Below the pieces are notes generated by a model, which did not search any database, was not told the origin of the DNA, and was given only the letters and a program-made list of their open reading frames with translations. Position numbers and translations under genes: made by a program. Below, piece by piece: positions 18,272 through 25,413 of a stretch of 64,000 nucleotides of DNA. This DNA comes from Palsa-504 sp963744575 (lineage in GTDB: Bacteria; Actinomycetota; Actinomycetes; Streptosporangiales; Streptosporangiaceae), in NCBI GenBank assembly GCA_963744575.1, contig CAVUUF010000012.1:232119-296118 (forward strand), written 5' to 3'. Positions within the stretch are counted from its first letter, which is position 1. Every line of letters begins with the position of its first letter.

Positions 18272-19251
18272 CAGGCCCCCCTCTTGCGTCGGGCGGAGCG
18301 CTCCACGACGCCGCGGGCGAGGATGTTGATGATGATGGTCAGGATGAACAGGAGCACGCCGAGCCCCATCAGCGCGGCGCGGAACACGCCGGAAGCCTCG
18401 CCGAACTGGTTCGCGATGACCGCGGGCATGTTGTAACCGGGGGCGAACAGGTGCGAGGTGATCACGGGCGAAGACCCGATCACCAGCGCCGCCGCGATCG
18501 TCTCGCCCATCGCCCGCCCCAGGCCGAGCAGGATCGCCCCGACGATGCCGCCCTGGCTGTGCGGCCAGACGGCGCCGGTGATCATCTCCAGCCGGGTGGC
18601 GCCCAGCGCGTAAGCGCCCTCCCTGTCGATGGCCGGCACCGTCGCGATGACCTCCCGGGACAGCGAGGTCACGATCGGGACGATCATGACGGCCAGGATG
18701 ATGCCGGCGGTGAAGAACGAGGCGCCGCTCACCGGCTGCCCGAACAGGGAGTCGAGCACCGGGACGCCGGTCACGCCCGAGGCGATCGAGGTATAGATGT
18801 GCTGGATCCAGGGGGCCAGGACCAGGATCCCCCACAGGCCCCAGACCACCGAGGGAACCACGGCCAGCAGGTCGATCACGTACACGATCGGGCGCGACCA
18901 CCGGTACGGCACGACCTCGGTCAGCAGCAGGGCCATGCCCACGCTGAGCGGGACGGCGATGATGACCGCGATCACCGCGGTGATGGCCGTGCCGTAGATG
19001 AAGGCCAGCGCGCCGAAATCGTTAGCTGCGGGGTTCCAGTTGTTGGTGAAGATCTTCAGGCCCTCGGTGCTGAACCACGACGAGGCCTGCTGGCTGGTCG
19101 AGAAGGCGATCAGGACCAGGATCACCAGCACCAGCAGCCCGGACGCGAGCGCGAGGATCTGGAAGCCGCGGTCGCCGAGGTGGCGCTGCTTCGTCAAGGC
19201 GCCGGCGGATCCGGCAGGCCCGGCCGGATCCACCTGCGTCACCGCGCTCAC
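18271..19251 (-). CDS. pstC: Phosphate ABC transporter permease PstC
   Basis: A 326-residue permease with six main hydrophobic segments. The loop REGAYALGATRLEMI contacts PstB. A FGALAFIYGTAITAVIA segment and VVPSVVWGLWGILVLAPW, typical of PstC, are visible. It begins 40 bases after pstS and its stop overlaps the pstA start. Confidence 0.96.
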   Translation of the reverse strand: MSAVTQVDPAGPAGSAGALTKQRHLGDRGFQILALASGLLVLVILVLIAFSTSQQASSWFSTEGLKIFTNNWNPAANDFGALAFIYGTAITAVIAVIIAVPLSVGMALLLTEVVPYRWSRPIVYVIDLLAVVPSVVWGLWGILVLAPWIQHIYTSIASGVTGVPVLDSLFGQPVSGASFFTAGIILAVMIVPIVTSLSREVIATVPAIDREGAYALGATRLEMITGAVWPHSQGGIVGAILLGLGRAMGETIAAALVIGSSPVITSHLFAPGYNMPAVIANQFGEASGVFRAALMGLGVLLFILTIIINILARGVVERSARRKRGA

Positions 19252-19291
19252 GACCAGCCTGAGTTATCTGCGTGCGTCAAGCTACTCACCA

Positions 19292-20407
19292 TCACATGCC
19301 GATTTTGTCCAGCTGCGCCTTGGCCTTTCCGTCGACGCCGGACGGCAGTGGAGCGTAGCCCAGGCTGGGAAGCAGCTGCTGACCGGCTCCGACCAGGTAG
19401 CCGATGTATGCCTGCAGCATCTTCGCGTTGTTCGCGTTCGGCTGGGTTTGGTAGACCAGAACCCACGACTGGGCGGTAATGGGGTAGGAGCTCGCGCCGG
19501 GAGCCCAGATCGCGCTGAACGTCAGGTTGGGCTTGATGGTGGCGTTATCGGCGGCGGTGGTGGCCGATTGCACCGACGGCGTGATGTAACTCCCGTCCTT
19601 GTTCTTGATCGAGGCGACGGTCAGTGAGGAGGCCTTAGCGGTGGCGTAGTCCACGTACCCGATGGCTCCGGGGGTGGACTTGATGATCTGCGCAACCCCG
19701 CCGTTGCCGCTGCCGGCCCGGGCCGTGGCGGGCCACTTGATGATCGAACTGCTGCCGAGCGTCCACGCACTACCCGCGCCCTCGACGAGGAACTGGGAGA
19801 AGTTCTGCGTAGTACCCGAGGAGTCGGAACGGACCGCGATGGTGATGGAGCCGCTGGGCAGGCTGACACCGGGGTTGTCCGCCGCGATCGCCGAGTCGTT
19901 CCACTTGGTGATCTTGCCCTCGAAGATGCCCGCGATGACCGGTGTCGACAGCTGAAGCGGCTTGCTGAGGCCGGACAGGTTATAGGAAACCGTGATCGGG
20001 GCGATCAGTATGGGGTAGTAGAGCACCGTCTTGCCCTTGAAGTTCGCCGCCTCCTTGGCAGGGATCGGCGAGTCCGAACCCGCGAAGTTGACGGTGCCTG
20101 AGGCCAGGTCGGTGCGCCCCTTTCCCGAGCCGCCGCCGCCGTAATTGACCGTCATGCCGGACTGGACCGACTTGAAGGCCGAGATGGCCGCCTGCTCGTA
20201 AACGAGCTGCAGCGTCGATCCGCTCGCGTTCAGCGTGCCGCTGAGGGCGGCGCCGCTGCTCGAGGAGCCGGCGGCCGGCGAAGAACTGCTGCCGCCGCCG
20301 CTCGCCGAGGACGTGCTGCTCGACGAGGAGCATGCGGCGAGGGTGAGCGCCATCGCAACGCCGGCGACCCCGGCCGTCGCGACCCGCTTTCTGCATCGAA
20401 GCTGCAT
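19292..20407 (-). CDS. pstS: Phosphate-binding lipoprotein PstS
   Basis: Extracellular phosphate receptor. The signal peptide has a basic start (MQLRCRKR), a hydrophobic stretch and the lipobox LAAC, so the mature protein is lipid-anchored. A Ser-rich linker follows (residues 27-50). Phosphate-contact motifs are ASGSTLQ, GSDSPIP and RSDSSGTTQNF. 371 residues is usual. First gene of the operon; GAGGAG lies upstream of the ATG. Confidence 0.97.
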   Translation of the reverse strand: MQLRCRKRVATAGVAGVAMALTLAACSSSSSTSSASGGGSSSSPAAGSSSSGAALSGTLNASGSTLQLVYEQAAISAFKSVQSGMTVNYGGGGSGKGRTDLASGTVNFAGSDSPIPAKEAANFKGKTVLYYPILIAPITVSYNLSGLSKPLQLSTPVIAGIFEGKITKWNDSAIAADNPGVSLPSGSITIAVRSDSSGTTQNFSQFLVEGAGSAWTLGSSSIIKWPATARAGSGNGGVAQIIKSTPGAIGYVDYATAKASSLTVASIKNKDGSYITPSVQSATTAADNATIKPNLTFSAIWAPGASSYPITAQSWVLVYQTQPNANNAKMLQAYIGYLVGAGQQLLPSLGYAPLPSGVDGKAKAQLDKIGM

Positions 20408-20533
20408 ATTCAGTACTCCTCATTATTTTCCGGCCCCACGAGCGCAGCCTCGGATGACCGGTCAGCCAGTAAACCGCGGTGTGCCAGTACAGTCTGGCCG
20501 CGCCGCCGGTACCCGCGGGCAAACGCGAAGAGT

Positions 20534-20561
20534 ACAAATGAAGGCCGGAAGGTTAATTTGT
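20534..20561. promoter_or_regulatory. Candidate regulatory site upstream of pstS
   Basis: About 130 bases upstream of the pstS start there is a short inverted repeat (ACAAAT/ATTTGT) around AT-rich sequence. The minus strand shows TTAACC, loosely like the GTTCACC units of actinobacterial PHO boxes. The match is weak, so this is only a suggestion of where PhoP might act. The rest of 20408-20768 holds no gene that I can support. Confidence 0.22.
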
Positions 20562-20768
20562 GGTGTCGGACCTAACGGGTTCGGTGCCGGTTTCCCTCTG
20601 GCCGGAACTCCGCTGGCGGCGGGCCGAGAGTTGCCCTCGGTTTGCCGGGATTGCTGGTTTTGCTGGTTTTGCTGGGTTGCGACGGGCCGGGTCGCCGGGA
20701 TGAGATTACGCCCGGCTTCCGGTTCAGGAACAGGCCTGGCCGCGTCCGAGCGGCGGGATCCCTACCGG

Positions 20769-21446
20769 TCAGGAGCCGGCCGCCAGGCGCGGCGCGAAGC
20801 GCCCGATGCGGTGGCTGAGTTCGGCTAGTGCCGCGTCGAAGCTGCCCGGGTCCCCGGCTGGCACCGGATCCGGGACGGACCAGTGCGCTGCCGTCCGGCG
20901 GTCCAGTTCTTCATGGGCCAGATCGCACACGGTGATGATGAGGTCGTCGTCCCGCTGGACGTCGTCGATGTGGCGCGGTCGCAGCCGGGGCAGCGGCAGG
21001 CGATGGCGCCGGGCGGCGGCGATCGCGCCGGGATCGATCGCCGTGGCCGGATGGGTGCCGGCCGATGCCGCCGGGACGGTGCTGGCCCGCCGCCACAGCG
21101 CGGCGGCCAGGTGCGAGCGGGCGGAGTTGGCGGTGCACACGAACAGCACCCGCCGCGCGGCATGGGCCGGCGGGGCGGCCAGCGCGTCCAGGGGGCCGGG
21201 GATCAGCCTCAGGTAGGTGCGGCGGCGGTCGCCTTCGGACCGGCGGCGGGTGATGACCCCGGCCTGTTCCAGCACCTGCAGGTGGTGGGCCAGGAGGTTC
21301 GACGGCATGGCCAGCATGGCGGCCAGCTCGGAGGGGGACGCATCTCCGGCCAGCAGCGTGTCGGTGACCGCCAGCCGGGCCGGGTCGGCCAGCGCCGCGT
21401 GGATGGCGGCGCGCCGGGCCAGGTCCGAAGTCGGCTCAACTTTCAT
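20769..21446 (-). CDS. ArsR-ArsC fusion: ArsR-family repressor joined to low-MW arsenate reductase
   Basis: A 225-residue two-domain protein. Residues 1-85 are a winged-helix ArsR domain (LADPARLAVTDTLL, PSNLLAHHLQVLEQAGVITRRR). Residues about 98-225 are a low-molecular-weight phosphatase/arsenate-reductase domain with the P-loop VLFVCTANSARS (CX5R) and the acid loop DPVP. It could reduce arsenate and repress the divergent aquaporin gene in one polypeptide. The ATG at 21446 lies within a palindromic region that is probably its own operator. Fusions of this kind occur in actinobacterial ars clusters. Confidence 0.9.
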   Translation of the reverse strand: MKVEPTSDLARRAAIHAALADPARLAVTDTLLAGDASPSELAAMLAMPSNLLAHHLQVLEQAGVITRRRSEGDRRRTYLRLIPGPLDALAAPPAHAARRVLFVCTANSARSHLAAALWRRASTVPAASAGTHPATAIDPGAIAAARRHRLPLPRLRPRHIDDVQRDDDLIITVCDLAHEELDRRTAAHWSVPDPVPAGDPGSFDAALAELSHRIGRFAPRLAAGS

Positions 21447-21467
21447 TGACTCAATGTTGACTGAGTT
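21446..21467. promoter_or_regulatory. Putative ArsR operator between the fusion gene and the aquaporin
   Basis: Contains the palindrome TCAATGTTGA (21451-21460) nested in ACTCA/TGAGT arms, with TTGAC repeated at 21446 and 21457. It abuts the start codon of the fusion gene and lies 25 bases from the aquaporin GTG, so one bound repressor could block both promoters. Confidence 0.55.
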
Positions 21468-21491
21468 ATACCGCTCTGTCAAGATGGCCGC

Positions 21492-22292
21492 GTGAGCAGT
21501 GCACCCGTCCTGCTGTGGCGGCGGCTGACCGCCGAGTTCCTGGGCAGCGCGTTCCTGGCCGCGGTGGTAATCGGGTCCGGAATCGCCGCGCAGCGGCTGT
21601 CCCCGGGCCAGACGGGTCTGCAGTTGCTGGAGAACGCGGCGGCGACCGCGGCCGGGCTGTTCGCGATCATCTTGATGTTCGGCCCGGTCTCCGGCGGTCA
21701 CTTCAACCCGGTGGTGTCCTTTGTAGACGCCGCGTTCGGCGGGCTGTCCTGGCGGGATGCCGCGGCGTACCTGCCGGCGCAAGTGGCCGGGTGCATCGGC
21801 GGGGCGGTGGCGGCGAACCTGATGTTCGCGCTGTTCGCGGTCAGCATCTCGGCCAAGCCCCGGGCCTCGGCGGCCCATTTCCTGTCCGAGATCATCGCCA
21901 CCCTGGGGCTCATGCTGGTGATCTTCGCGCTGGCCCGGTCCGGGCGCAGCGGGTCCGCTCCGGCGGCGGTGGGGGCCTATATCGGCGCGGCGTACTGGTT
22001 TACGTCCTCCACCAGCTTCGCCAACCCGGCCATCACCATCGGCCGGATGTTCTCGGCCACTTTCGCCGGCATCGCCCCGTCGTCGGTGCCCAGCTTCATC
22101 GGCGCGCAGATCATCGGCGGCGTCGTGGCGATCGGGATCATCAGGGCGCTGTATCCCGCCATCACCCCGGCCGACGCCGCCGGCATCATCGTCCCCCACT
22201 CCGACGACGTGGGGCGGGCGGCCGCCGCTGCCCGACAGGACGGGGCGTCGCCGTCGGCGGACCGGCCGTCCGGCCCGTCCCGGACCCGTTGA
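21492..22292 (+). CDS. Aquaporin/aquaglyceroporin (AqpS-like, arsenic cluster)
   Basis: A 266-residue MIP-family channel with about six hydrophobic segments and the two pore motifs in altered form: FNPV (GGHFNPVVS) and NPA (SFANPAITIGR). In ars operons such channels let arsenite leave the cell down its gradient after arsenate reduction, replacing ArsB/Acr3. None of those pumps is present here. GTG start. Divergent from the ArsR-ArsC fusion and 25 bases upstream of the flavoprotein gene. A polar C-terminal tail of about 35 residues is extra. Confidence 0.88.
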   Translation: MSSAPVLLWRRLTAEFLGSAFLAAVVIGSGIAAQRLSPGQTGLQLLENAAATAAGLFAIILMFGPVSGGHFNPVVSFVDAAFGGLSWRDAAAYLPAQVAGCIGGAVAANLMFALFAVSISAKPRASAAHFLSEIIATLGLMLVIFALARSGRSGSAPAAVGAYIGAAYWFTSSTSFANPAITIGRMFSATFAGIAPSSVPSFIGAQIIGGVVAIGIIRALYPAITPADAAGIIVPHSDDVGRAAAAARQDGASPSADRPSGPSRTR

Positions 22293-22317
22293 TCAGCCAG
22301 CCAGAGAGGAGCCTGCC

Positions 22318-23703
22318 ATGCACGTGGTCATGATCGGCGGCAGCGACGCGGGGATCAGCGCCGCGCTGCGGGCCCGCGAGCTGGATCCGGGCGCGAAGGT
22401 CACGGTGGTCCTCGAGGACGCCTACCCGAACTTCTCCATCTGCGGCATCCCCTACTACGTCTCCGGCGAGGTCACCCACTGGCGCAACCTGGCCCACCGC
22501 AGCATCGCCGATCTGCAAGCCGCCGGGATACGGCTGCGGCTGGACACCACCGCCCGGCGGATCGACGTGTCCGGCCGTAAGCTCCTGGTCACCTCCGCCG
22601 ACGGCGACGAGGAACTGCTCAGCTACGACAAGCTCGTCGTCGGCACCGGCGCCGTCTCGGTCCGCCCCCCGATCCGCGGTCTGTCCGCGCCCGGCGCCCT
22701 CGGCGCGGATGAGGGCGTGCATCTGCTGCACTCGATGGGCGACACCTTCGCCGTCATGCACACACTGGAACGGGCCGCCCCGGCCAGCGCGGTCATCGTC
22801 GGCGCCGGGTACATCGGCCTGGAAATGGCCGACGCGCTGACCGTCCGCGGGCTGCGGGTGACGCAGATGGAGCAGCTGCCCGAGATGCTGCCCACCGTTG
22901 ACCCGGAGCTGGGCGCGCTGGTGCACGCCGAACTGGGTGGGCATGGGATCGAAGTCCTTACCAGCACCACCGTTCAGGCCATCACCCGCGCCGCGCCCGG
23001 CCAGCCCGGACGGCTGGAGGTGGCGGCCACTGCGGCCGACGGCTCGACGGTGACCCGGGTAGCCGACATGGTCCTGGTCGTCGTCGGGGTGCGGCCCGAG
23101 ACCACCCTGGCCGCCGAGGCCGGGGCCACGCTCGGCGCCCGCAGCGCCATCGCCGTGGACCCTGGGATGCGGACGAACCTGCCCGATGTGTTCGCGGCCG
23201 GGGACTGCGTCGTCACCCACCACCGGCTGCTCGGGGTGACGTACCTGCCGCTGGGCACCACCGCGCACAAGCAGGGCCGGGTCGCCGGGGAGAACGCGCT
23301 CGGCGGGAACCGGCAGTTCGCCGGCAGCCTGGGCACCCAGGTCGTCAAAATCTTCGACCAGGCCGCCGCCCGCACCGGGCTGCGCGACCTCGAAGCCGCC
23401 GCAGTCGGGTTCGATCCGGTCACCATCGGCTCCCAGGCCGATGACCACAAGGCCTACTACCCCGGCAGCCACCGCATCGCCATCCGCGTCACCGGCGACC
23501 GCGCCACCGGCCGGCTGCTCGGCCTGCAGCTGTTCGGCCACAAGAACGCCGAGATCGCCAAGCGCATCGACATCGCCGCCACCGCCATCCACCACGGCAT
23601 GACCGTCGACGCGGTCAGCGACCTGGACCTGTCCTACACCCCGCCGCTGGGCAGCCCCTGGGACGCCGTCCAGATGGCCGCCCAGGCCTGGACCCGGACC
23701 TAA
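22318..23703 (+). CDS. FAD/NAD(P)-dependent disulfide reductase of the CoA-disulfide-reductase type
   Basis: A 461-residue pyridine-nucleotide disulfide oxidoreductase. The FAD fold begins MIGGSDAGISAA. A single catalytic cysteine lies in SICGIPYYVSG, as in CoA-disulfide and persulfide reductases, rather than the CxxxxC of glutathione reductase. The NAD(P) fold is IVGAGYIGLEMA and the second FAD motif is VFAAGDCV. No rhodanese domain follows. Strong site GAGAGGAG before the ATG. It could supply thiol reducing power for arsenate reduction or handle persulfides; which one is inference. Confidence 0.85.
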   Translation: MHVVMIGGSDAGISAALRARELDPGAKVTVVLEDAYPNFSICGIPYYVSGEVTHWRNLAHRSIADLQAAGIRLRLDTTARRIDVSGRKLLVTSADGDEELLSYDKLVVGTGAVSVRPPIRGLSAPGALGADEGVHLLHSMGDTFAVMHTLERAAPASAVIVGAGYIGLEMADALTVRGLRVTQMEQLPEMLPTVDPELGALVHAELGGHGIEVLTSTTVQAITRAAPGQPGRLEVAATAADGSTVTRVADMVLVVVGVRPETTLAAEAGATLGARSAIAVDPGMRTNLPDVFAAGDCVVTHHRLLGVTYLPLGTTAHKQGRVAGENALGGNRQFAGSLGTQVVKIFDQAAARTGLRDLEAAAVGFDPVTIGSQADDHKAYYPGSHRIAIRVTGDRATGRLLGLQLFGHKNAEIAKRIDIAATAIHHGMTVDAVSDLDLSYTPPLGSPWDAVQMAAQAWTRT

Positions 23704-23710
23704 CGGCACT

Positions 23711-23728
23711 TATACCCCCTCCGGTATA
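23711..23728. promoter_or_regulatory. CsoR/CstR-like palindrome
   Basis: TATACC-CCCTCC-GGTATA, a perfect 6-bp-arm palindrome with a C-rich centre. It resembles the operators of CsoR-family copper or persulfide repressors. It lies in the short convergent gap between the flavoprotein gene and the second arsR, so its target is unclear; a weak transcription-ending hairpin is the alternative. Confidence 0.35.
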
Positions 23729-23752
23729 TCTACTCCGGATCGGCAAGCCCGA

Positions 23753-24124
23753 TCAGGCCGTGGCAGTCGCATCGGGGCTGCCGATGAGCGTGCCGAGGCT
23801 GGCCAGCGCTTCGGGCCGGGCGCGGTAGTAGACCCAGACGCCGCGCTTGTCGCGGTCCAGTAGCCCGGCATCGTGCAGGACCTTCAGGTGGTGGCTGATC
23901 GTGGGCTGGGACAGGTCGAACGCTTCGTTGAGGTCACAGACGCAGGCCTCGCCGCCGGGGTGAGAGGCCACTAGGGACATCAGCCGCAGCCGCACCGGGT
24001 CAGCGAGCGCCTTCAGCAGCGGAGCGACCTGCTCGGCCTGCGCCTGGGACAGTGGCTGAACCGACAGCGGCGGGCAGCACATTGCGGTGTCCGCGGGATC
24101 CAGTACGACCAAAGACTTCGGCAT
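23753..24124 (-). CDS. arsR: ArsR-family metalloregulator
   Basis: A 123-residue winged-helix repressor. The likely As(III) ligands are the cysteines in EACVCDLNEAF, on the recognition-helix side as in classical ArsR, plus an N-terminal CC pair. The DNA-recognition segment is SQPTISHHLKVL, with a wing at DKRGVWVYY. The ATG at 24124 is chosen because upstream in-frame residues run through an operator palindrome. Divergent from arsI; probably represses itself and arsI. Confidence 0.93.
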   Translation of the reverse strand: MPKSLVVLDPADTAMCCPPLSVQPLSQAQAEQVAPLLKALADPVRLRLMSLVASHPGGEACVCDLNEAFDLSQPTISHHLKVLHDAGLLDRDKRGVWVYYRARPEALASLGTLIGSPDATATA

Positions 24125-24126
24125 GC

Positions 24127-24148
24127 ATCTATATTGACAGATATAGAT
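24127..24148. promoter_or_regulatory. ArsR operator, perfect 8-bp inverted repeat
   Basis: ATCTATAT-N6-ATATAGAT, directly before the arsR start and 62 bases before arsI. A TTGACA-like -35 element for arsI (24134-24139) lies inside it. This placement and AT-rich palindrome are typical of ArsR/SmtB operators. Confidence 0.72.
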
Positions 24149-24209
24149 GTTTATGGCAAACTTTGCAGCAGGCAAGATATAGACGCTCATCGATATCATG
24201 GAGGTTTCC

Positions 24210-24731
24210 ATGACTGGCCGCGTGCAGCTCGCCCTCAACGTCAACGACCTGGACGAGTCGATCGCCTTCTACAGCAAGCTGTTCGGCACCGAGGCCGCCA
24301 AGGTGCGGCCCGGCTACGCCAACTTCGTCATCTCCGATCCGCCGCTCAAGCTCATCCTGATGGAGAACCGCGGCCAGGGCGGCAGCCTCAACCACCTCGG
24401 CGTCGAGGTGTCCGGCATCGACGCGGTCGACGCCGAGCAGACCCGCCTGGCAGGGGTCGGCCTGGCTTCGATCGACGAGCGCGACACCACCTGCTGCTAC
24501 GCGCGGCAGGACAAATTCTGGGTGCAGAACGCCCCCAACGGCGAGCGGTGGGAAATCTACACGGTCCTCGAGGACAGCCCCACCTTCTGGGGCCAGGACG
24601 GCGGCCAAAGCTGGGCAGCGGTCGAGGCGGCGCTCGACTCGGGCCAGCCCGCTCCGGCAGAGACCGCGCTGTGCTGCGGCACCAGTCATCCGAGGGAAGC
24701 TGCTGATTCCCGCGACGCGACTTGCTGCTAA
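24210..24731 (+). CDS. arsI: ArsI/CadI-family vicinal-oxygen-chelate protein (organoarsenical C-As lyase)
   Basis: A 173-residue VOC-fold enzyme. Metal ligands fit the family: Q in RVQLALNVND, H in LNHLGVEV and E in ERWEIYTVL. The vicinal cysteines that bind trivalent methylarsenic are in TTCCYARQDKFW. More CC pairs lie in the tail. Members split the carbon-arsenic bond of methylarsenite; the mycobacterial homologue CadI is metal-induced. The second ATG (24210) is preferred because GGAGG lies 5 bases before it. Controlled by the palindrome shared with arsR. Confidence 0.88.
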   Translation: MTGRVQLALNVNDLDESIAFYSKLFGTEAAKVRPGYANFVISDPPLKLILMENRGQGGSLNHLGVEVSGIDAVDAEQTRLAGVGLASIDERDTTCCYARQDKFWVQNAPNGERWEIYTVLEDSPTFWGQDGGQSWAAVEAALDSGQPAPAETALCCGTSHPREAADSRDATCC

Positions 24732-24792
24732 CGGCGCGAGCCAATCCGGACTGGGCGCCGCCCGTGCCCGGCAGCACACGGCGTCTGGCGCG

Positions 24793-25410
24793 TCAATTTT
24801 CGTAGCTGGCAGGCTCGTCCGGATCTGGATCTATGTACTGGTCCGCGTCCGGCTCGTATCCGATCGGCTCGCCCGGGTCTTCCTGTTCCATGACTTCCCT
24901 GATCAGCCTGAAGACCAGGCCGGGCGGGTAACCCTTCCGGGCGAGCAGGCCTGCGGCCTGCCTGGCGCGGGTTTCTGGCGGCCGGCCCCGGCTACTCGCC
25001 AGCTTCCGCTCGACCAGCCGCCGGGCGGTAGCGGCTTCCTGTTCGGGGTCGAGCGCGTCGACCGCCGCGCGGATCTCCTCATTCTGGACGCCGTTCCGCC
25101 TCAGCTCGGCGGAGAGGGACCGCTTGGACAGCCCGCGGCTGTGGTGCCTGGACTCGACCCAGGCCCGGGCGAAGGCGGCGTCGTCGATCAGGCCCGCATC
25201 GGTGAAACGGACCAGGATAGCCTCGGCGGCTTCGGCCGGAACACCGTTGCGGCGCATCGCCTCGGCCAGCTGCGACCGGGTCCGGGGCGCGGCTGTCAAC
25301 AGGCGCAGGCAGATCTGCCTGGCACGGGCTTCAGGATCCTGGACGTCGCGGACCGCGGCTCCGGACGCCGCTGCTTCCCCGAACCCTGAAGCCCGGCCGT
25401 TGCGGGGCAT
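24793..25410 (-). CDS. recX: Regulatory protein RecX
   Basis: A 205-residue helical modulator that binds the RecA filament and limits its activity. RecX repeats are visible: ARQICLRLLTAAPRTRSQLAEAMRRNG, AFARAWVESRHHSRG and QAAGLLARKGYP. It starts 3 bases after the recA stop on the same strand, so the two are co-transcribed. The acidic C-terminal tail (DPDADQYIDPDPDE-like) is an extension beyond the repeats. Confidence 0.95.
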   Translation of the reverse strand: MPRNGRASGFGEAAASGAAVRDVQDPEARARQICLRLLTAAPRTRSQLAEAMRRNGVPAEAAEAILVRFTDAGLIDDAAFARAWVESRHHSRGLSKRSLSAELRRNGVQNEEIRAAVDALDPEQEAATARRLVERKLASSRGRPPETRARQAAGLLARKGYPPGLVFRLIREVMEQEDPGEPIGYEPDADQYIDPDPDEPASYEN

Positions 25411-25413
25411 GAG

